Source of the DNA: Nitzschia sp. DOCU1
Lineage: Eukaryota > Bacillariophyta > Bacillariophyceae > Bacillariales > Bacillariaceae
Reading direction: 5' to 3'
Assembly: GCA_951394045.1 (NCBI GenBank)
Contig: OX595998.1
Location: 806,001-870,000 of the forward strand
DNA: 64,000 bases
Below are positions 60,899 to 64,000 of this stretch, piece by piece. A model generated the notes under the pieces. It did no database searches, was not told where the DNA came from, and saw only the letters and a list, made by a program, of their open reading frames with translations. A program made the position numbers and the translations under genes. The stretch's first letter is position 1, and each line of letters begins with the position of its first letter.

Positions 60899-61927
60899 CT
60901 AGCTTTCGAACTTTTTCCAAAACGATTCCAGCACCTCGCGCCCATATACTTCAGGCTTTTCCAACATGCCATGATGTGCACAGCCTTGCAGTTCTTGTAT
61001 CGTGACGTCGTCAAAAAGATCCTTCCAGCCTTCGATACACTTTGTAGTGACAAAATCGTGTTCACCCCGCAAGACCAATGCGGGTGTTGCCACCCGTTCG
61101 TCCAGAGAATCCTCACTATTTTGCAACGAGGCGACATAATCTGCAATGGCCGCGGTTCCCCGAAATGTTGTCCCAGCTGCTTTATAAGCTTCTTCCAATG
61201 GTTTCGGCATTGTCTCGGTTTGGATTTGATGGGCTTTTCGAAAAGCTTCTTGCAAATTGCTACTACTATCGTCCACCTTTAAATTTTGCAAAAGACGATT
61301 TGCTTCTTGTTCCACTTGTTGTACATTGGTGGGCGTACTGGACAAGACCACCGAACGACAGCGTGTCGGTCGTTCTCGTTTCAAATACTCAAAGGCTAAA
61401 AGGCCACCAAAGGATTGTCCATACAAATGAAAATCTCCCTCAAAAGTTTCTTGGAGGAGTTGAACGAGATCATCCACAAACAAATCCATAGAATACACAG
61501 CTTCATTTTCGGGTCGATCAGACATGCCACATCCCAACTGATCCCAAAACAAAATGGGTCTCGATGCGTCTATCAAGTGTTCCATGGGTCGTAAATAATT
61601 CGAGGGCACTCCTGGTCCACCGTGCAGTACAACGACTGGAAGAGTAGTAGTCTTGGACGGTGCTGTTCGTGCCTCCACAAGGTCATAATAAATAGAATAG
61701 AATTGACAACCTCGTTGGATGGTCATGTCGGCCGCCGCCAGCAAGATTGGTTTCCGTCGTCGTTGTTGACATGTTGTGCATGTTGTTGTTGGAACTACCA
61801 CCACGACCGACGTCCGATCTTTGCTACTAGATAATGGCGGAACAAAGGCACAGGAAAACGGCTCAATAAGGCAAGAGTATAACACCACGACGGACCAAAA
61901 CGAAAGGATCCATAACCTTGCCACCAT
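60899..61927 (-). CDS. Plastid-targeted prolyl-aminopeptidase-like alpha/beta hydrolase
   Basis: The 342-residue product is an S33-type alpha/beta hydrolase. It has the HGGPG oxyanion motif, WDQLGCGMSD, the nucleophile elbow GQSFGG, and GEHDFV with CAHHGML supplying the Asp and His. The HGGPG plus DQLGCG combination is typical of prolyl iminopeptidases, which release N-terminal proline. The N-terminus is a signal peptide (LWILSFWSVVVLYSCLIEPF) followed by SCA-FVPPL, an ASAFAP-type plastid cleavage motif with Phe at +1, and a basic Ser-rich transit stretch. It converges with the helicase gene: the stop codons lie 56 bp apart. The substrate is inferred from the family. Confidence 0.9.
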   Translation of the reverse strand: MVARLWILSFWSVVVLYSCLIEPFSCAFVPPLSSSKDRTSVVVVVPTTTCTTCQQRRRKPILLAAADMTIQRGCQFYSIYYDLVEARTAPSKTTTLPVVVLHGGPGVPSNYLRPMEHLIDASRPILFWDQLGCGMSDRPENEAVYSMDLFVDDLVQLLQETFEGDFHLYGQSFGGLLAFEYLKRERPTRCRSVVLSSTPTNVQQVEQEANRLLQNLKVDDSSSNLQEAFRKAHQIQTETMPKPLEEAYKAAGTTFRGTAAIADYVASLQNSEDSLDERVATPALVLRGEHDFVTTKCIEGWKDLFDDVTIQELQGCAHHGMLEKPEVYGREVLESFWKKFES

Positions 61928-62136
61928 TATTGTGATGCCAATCGTTGTTGTTGTTGTGGTTGTTTACCATGGTCACTAAAAAATGCCGCCGCCATTGTAA
62001 GTCGATCGAGACTTCGTTCCGTTATTGTTCCTGGTCCATACGAAGACTCACTCCCATGGGGAAGGTGGTGTCAGGGGCACGTGTCGGGAGCAGGAGTCGT
62101 CGGCGGCAGTCGTGGCAAACTTTTCATTCTCCTGGC

Positions 62137-62261
62137 CGTTCATGAGAGACAACATAACCTGTTACTCTGGAGATAAAGAATGGCTAAATCGTTCATGAGA
62201 GACAACATAACCTATTAATAATCGTTGTACTCTACTAACGAGAATGGCTAAATCGTTCATG
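62137..62261. repeat. Short tandem/direct repeats
   Basis: CGTTCATGAGAGACAACATA is present at 62137 and 62190, and GAATGGCTAAATCGTTCATG at 62178 and 62242, so units of 53 and 64 bp overlap. The region lies in non-coding sequence upstream of the second retroelement. Confidence 0.8.
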
Positions 62262-62640
62262 GACACGAAGGATTTAGCCTTTCTTTGCTCTTTGATTACT
62301 ACTACTAGAGATAGCCAGTAGTAGTCATCATATGCCGTGCTGTTACTAGCACTACTAGTACTAGTACTAGTAGTGCCTATGACTGCCACCGTCGCAGGTA
62401 GGACGATGCACCGCCGAAGGCTTCCGTAGTCGTCGGAGGCAGATGTCGACTGTCGTCATCCTATCCACAAAATGACGCACGTGCATGAACAACAATTAGC
62501 AGAACAATTGTTAATTGTGAATGGACAAAGTATACATAACGACCAAATAAACGAAAAAGGCATTTGTATCACTCGTAATTTGTAGACTCCGAATATACGT
62601 TGTGCGTGCAGTGGACGTCAGGAAACGTCACTTCCCCGCG

Positions 62641-62686
62641 GGCCATTCCTATTAGTCACGAAGGGCCATTCCTATTAGTCACGAAT
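62641..62686. repeat. 23-bp tandem duplication
   Basis: GGCCATTCCTATTAGTCACG followed by AA(G/T) occurs twice in direct tandem (62641-62663 and 62664-62686). It may lie inside the LTR of the downstream element. Confidence 0.85.
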
Positions 62687-62874
62687 GGAGGAGAATCGTA
62701 ACGACTTCGATCTCCCGTAGGGCGAATCCCGAAGACAGACGAAAGTGCAGGCGAAGCTTCGGATTCAAAGGATTCAATCGTATGTTGCTGGCTTTCCAGG
62801 CCATCGACGATAGCACGTAAAATAGGCTCACAAAATCACCATACAAAACAACCTTCTCTTAGTGAGTTAGTGCA

Positions 62875-62895
62875 TTCTGATCAGAGCAAGTATGC
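62875..62895 (+). promoter_or_regulatory. Possible primer-binding site of the second retroelement
   Basis: After a TGCA (62871-62874) that could end an LTR, the sequence TTCTGATCAGAGCAAG contains ATCAGAGC. That octamer is also part of the site by which many plant and algal copia-type elements pair with initiator tRNA-Met (TGGTATCAGAGC). The first bases do not fit, so this is tentative. Confidence 0.35.
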
Positions 62896-62966
62896 TCGCT
62901 ACGCAGAAGTACGCTGCTAAGTAAAAATACGAAAACACCTCTCGCGAGAAATAAGCAAGCTACACA

Positions 62967-64000
62967 ATGGACGACGACAACCACGCTGTTTTCCCTCTTA
63001 TTTTAAAGGATTCCTCTAATGAGTATCCTGTGAAATGGAAGGTGGCAAATACCACCTATGAGGCTCATTTGAGCCGGCTCGATCGTATCGAGTCCGGGGC
63101 AGTGATTCAGCATTGCCACCAAGTTCTCCATCGTGTGAGAGATGCAGTCGCTTCGGCGGCTCACATGGGACCCTCTCTATTCAGGGTTTTCCCCCGTACT
63201 TTGAGCATCCCTTTGACTTCGATCTGGGATCAAGTTCTTGCCGATCCTCTGCATGTTGGGCAAGGTCAAAATACGAGAGAGGACTTCGAAGTCTTCGCCA
63301 AGGCTTTTGTGGCAGCTCATACTTCGCCTGAGGAACGTTACGACGCTGTAATGCAGCTGAGAACGTACACAAAGCCCCGTCAGATGATGGTCCGAGCCTT
63401 TTTTGCTCGTCTTTGCGAGATTAACGGCTATATCGAGTGGATGCCCGGTAATGAGGCACCGCTTAATGAGCAACAGCTACTCCAAGCTTTGTTCGAAGGC
63501 ATGCCATTGGCATGGAAACACCGTTTTACGGCTGCGGGAAATTCCCCTTCCGCCACTAATCGTGGTAAGATGCTATATTACTTTGCTATGCAAGAGCGCC
63601 AGGCCGCCGAAAAGGAGCACCTAAATACCAGGAAACAACGTGCTTCTAGGCAGCAATCAACAGAGCAAGGTGGGAAGCATAATGCTGGCTCGAAACGCCG
63701 TCGAAATGGGCATCGCAAGCGTGCTGATTTTAAAGACGGTCCGGCAAACAAGAAACGCAGTACTCGAATTGGAGACGAGGTCGACTGCCCAGTGCATCCG
63801 GACGCCGGACACAAGTGGGGCGAATGCTTTGCAAACGCCTTCAACAAAAATAAGAAAGCAAAGACTACTGGAGCTTTCAAAAAGAAGGACAAAGATGGGG
63901 ACAAGTCCCAATCCAAGTCCGTATCGTTTATGGTCGAGTCTACTCAAAGTGGCTCGAAAAATGACGCCGAAAACGACGCCTTTATGGTGACATTGCAAGA
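62967..64000 (+). CDS. gag: Gag of a second LTR retrotransposon (3' truncated by the window edge)
   Basis: An open frame starts at the ATG at 62967 and runs without a stop to the last base (344 codons and 2 bases). It has the helical capsid-like region of diatom LTR elements (VRAFFARLCEINGYIEWMPG, LQALFEGMPLAWKHRF), a long basic region (KHNAGSKRRRNGHRKR) and a zinc-knuckle-like Cys274, His277, His282, Cys287 (CX2HX4HX4C). It is clearly different in sequence from the Gag at 22.3 kb, so it is a separate family, possibly copia-like; pol is outside the window. The upstream 400 bp should include its LTR, whose outer end I cannot place. A full Gag without breaks suggests a young copy. Confidence 0.85.
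   Translation, partial: MDDDNHAVFPLILKDSSNEYPVKWKVANTTYEAHLSRLDRIESGAVIQHCHQVLHRVRDAVASAAHMGPSLFRVFPRTLSIPLTSIWDQVLADPLHVGQGQNTREDFEVFAKAFVAAHTSPEERYDAVMQLRTYTKPRQMMVRAFFARLCEINGYIEWMPGNEAPLNEQQLLQALFEGMPLAWKHRFTAAGNSPSATNRGKMLYYFAMQERQAAEKEHLNTRKQRASRQQSTEQGGKHNAGSKRRRNGHRKRADFKDGPANKKRSTRIGDEVDCPVHPDAGHKWGECFANAFNKNKKAKTTGAFKKKDKDGDKSQSKSVSFMVESTQSGSKNDAENDAFMVTLQ

Noticed and set aside
62162..62389. 75-codon minus-strand frame
   Set aside because: Spans direct repeats and TAGTAGT-type simple sequence; no protein-like features.

Overview
This window looks like nuclear DNA of a diatom, probably a pennate one; the species cannot be named from the sequence. The evidence is of several kinds. 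Introns are few, short and GT-AG (about 90-330 nt). Several N-termini carry a signal peptide followed by an A-F or A-W plastid cleavage site. The phosphoglycerate mutase has a mitochondrial-type presequence, as expected in diatoms. There are two genes of the diatom-expanded DUF6824 family, several proteins with diatom-type domains of unknown function, and diatom-type LTR retrotransposons. There is no rRNA, CRISPR or convincing tRNA.

Layout. 1-5 kb: the tail of an unknown gene, a secreted or vacuolar metallophosphoesterase (endopolyphosphatase/ASM-like) and a two-exon protein with a possible LURP-one/Tubby-like C-terminus. 5.2-10.7 kb: a tandem array of single-pass membrane proteins (two intact copies, one decayed copy, one orphan tail) in which the upstream regions were duplicated with the genes. 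10.9-17.5 kb: an ABC1/UbiB-type atypical kinase (4 exons), a mitochondrial phosphoglycerate mutase, a full-length menin homologue and a kinesin-light-chain-like TPR protein. 17.5-20.5 kb: gene-poor. 20.5-30.7 kb: a DUF6824-domain gene split by an intact 5.7-kb Ty3/gypsy retrotransposon (532-bp LTRs, 4-bp target duplication), followed by an intact paralogue. 31-42 kb: two related coiled-coil proteins, a small unknown protein, a Golgi-type glycosyltransferase, a PH-domain protein and a protein made of four copies of an unnamed domain. 43.6-47.4 kb: a single-exon, four-domain (24-TM) voltage-gated-type channel whose four pore loops read GE/GE/GD/GE instead of the potassium signature. 47.7-61.9 kb: a PC-esterase-like type II membrane protein, a small MLRQ/B12D-type respiratory protein, a thylakoid-lumen CtpA-type protease, a Q/S-rich nuclear protein with a Cys/His domain, a plastid-targeted SAP plus DEAD-box helicase and a plastid prolyl-aminopeptidase-like hydrolase. 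62.9-64 kb: the Gag of a second, different LTR retrotransposon running off the right edge.

The genes do not form an operon or one pathway; this is ordinary eukaryotic gene order with one tandem family and two retroelement invasions. The observations most worth following are the menin homologue, which keeps a Cys and a His at transglutaminase-like catalytic positions; the four-domain channel with an E/E/D/E ring; the retrotransposon that splits a DUF6824 gene and separates gag from pol by one in-frame TGA; and the four-fold repeated domain of the 36.9-38.9 kb protein. Family names come from recognising motifs by eye; no database search was run.
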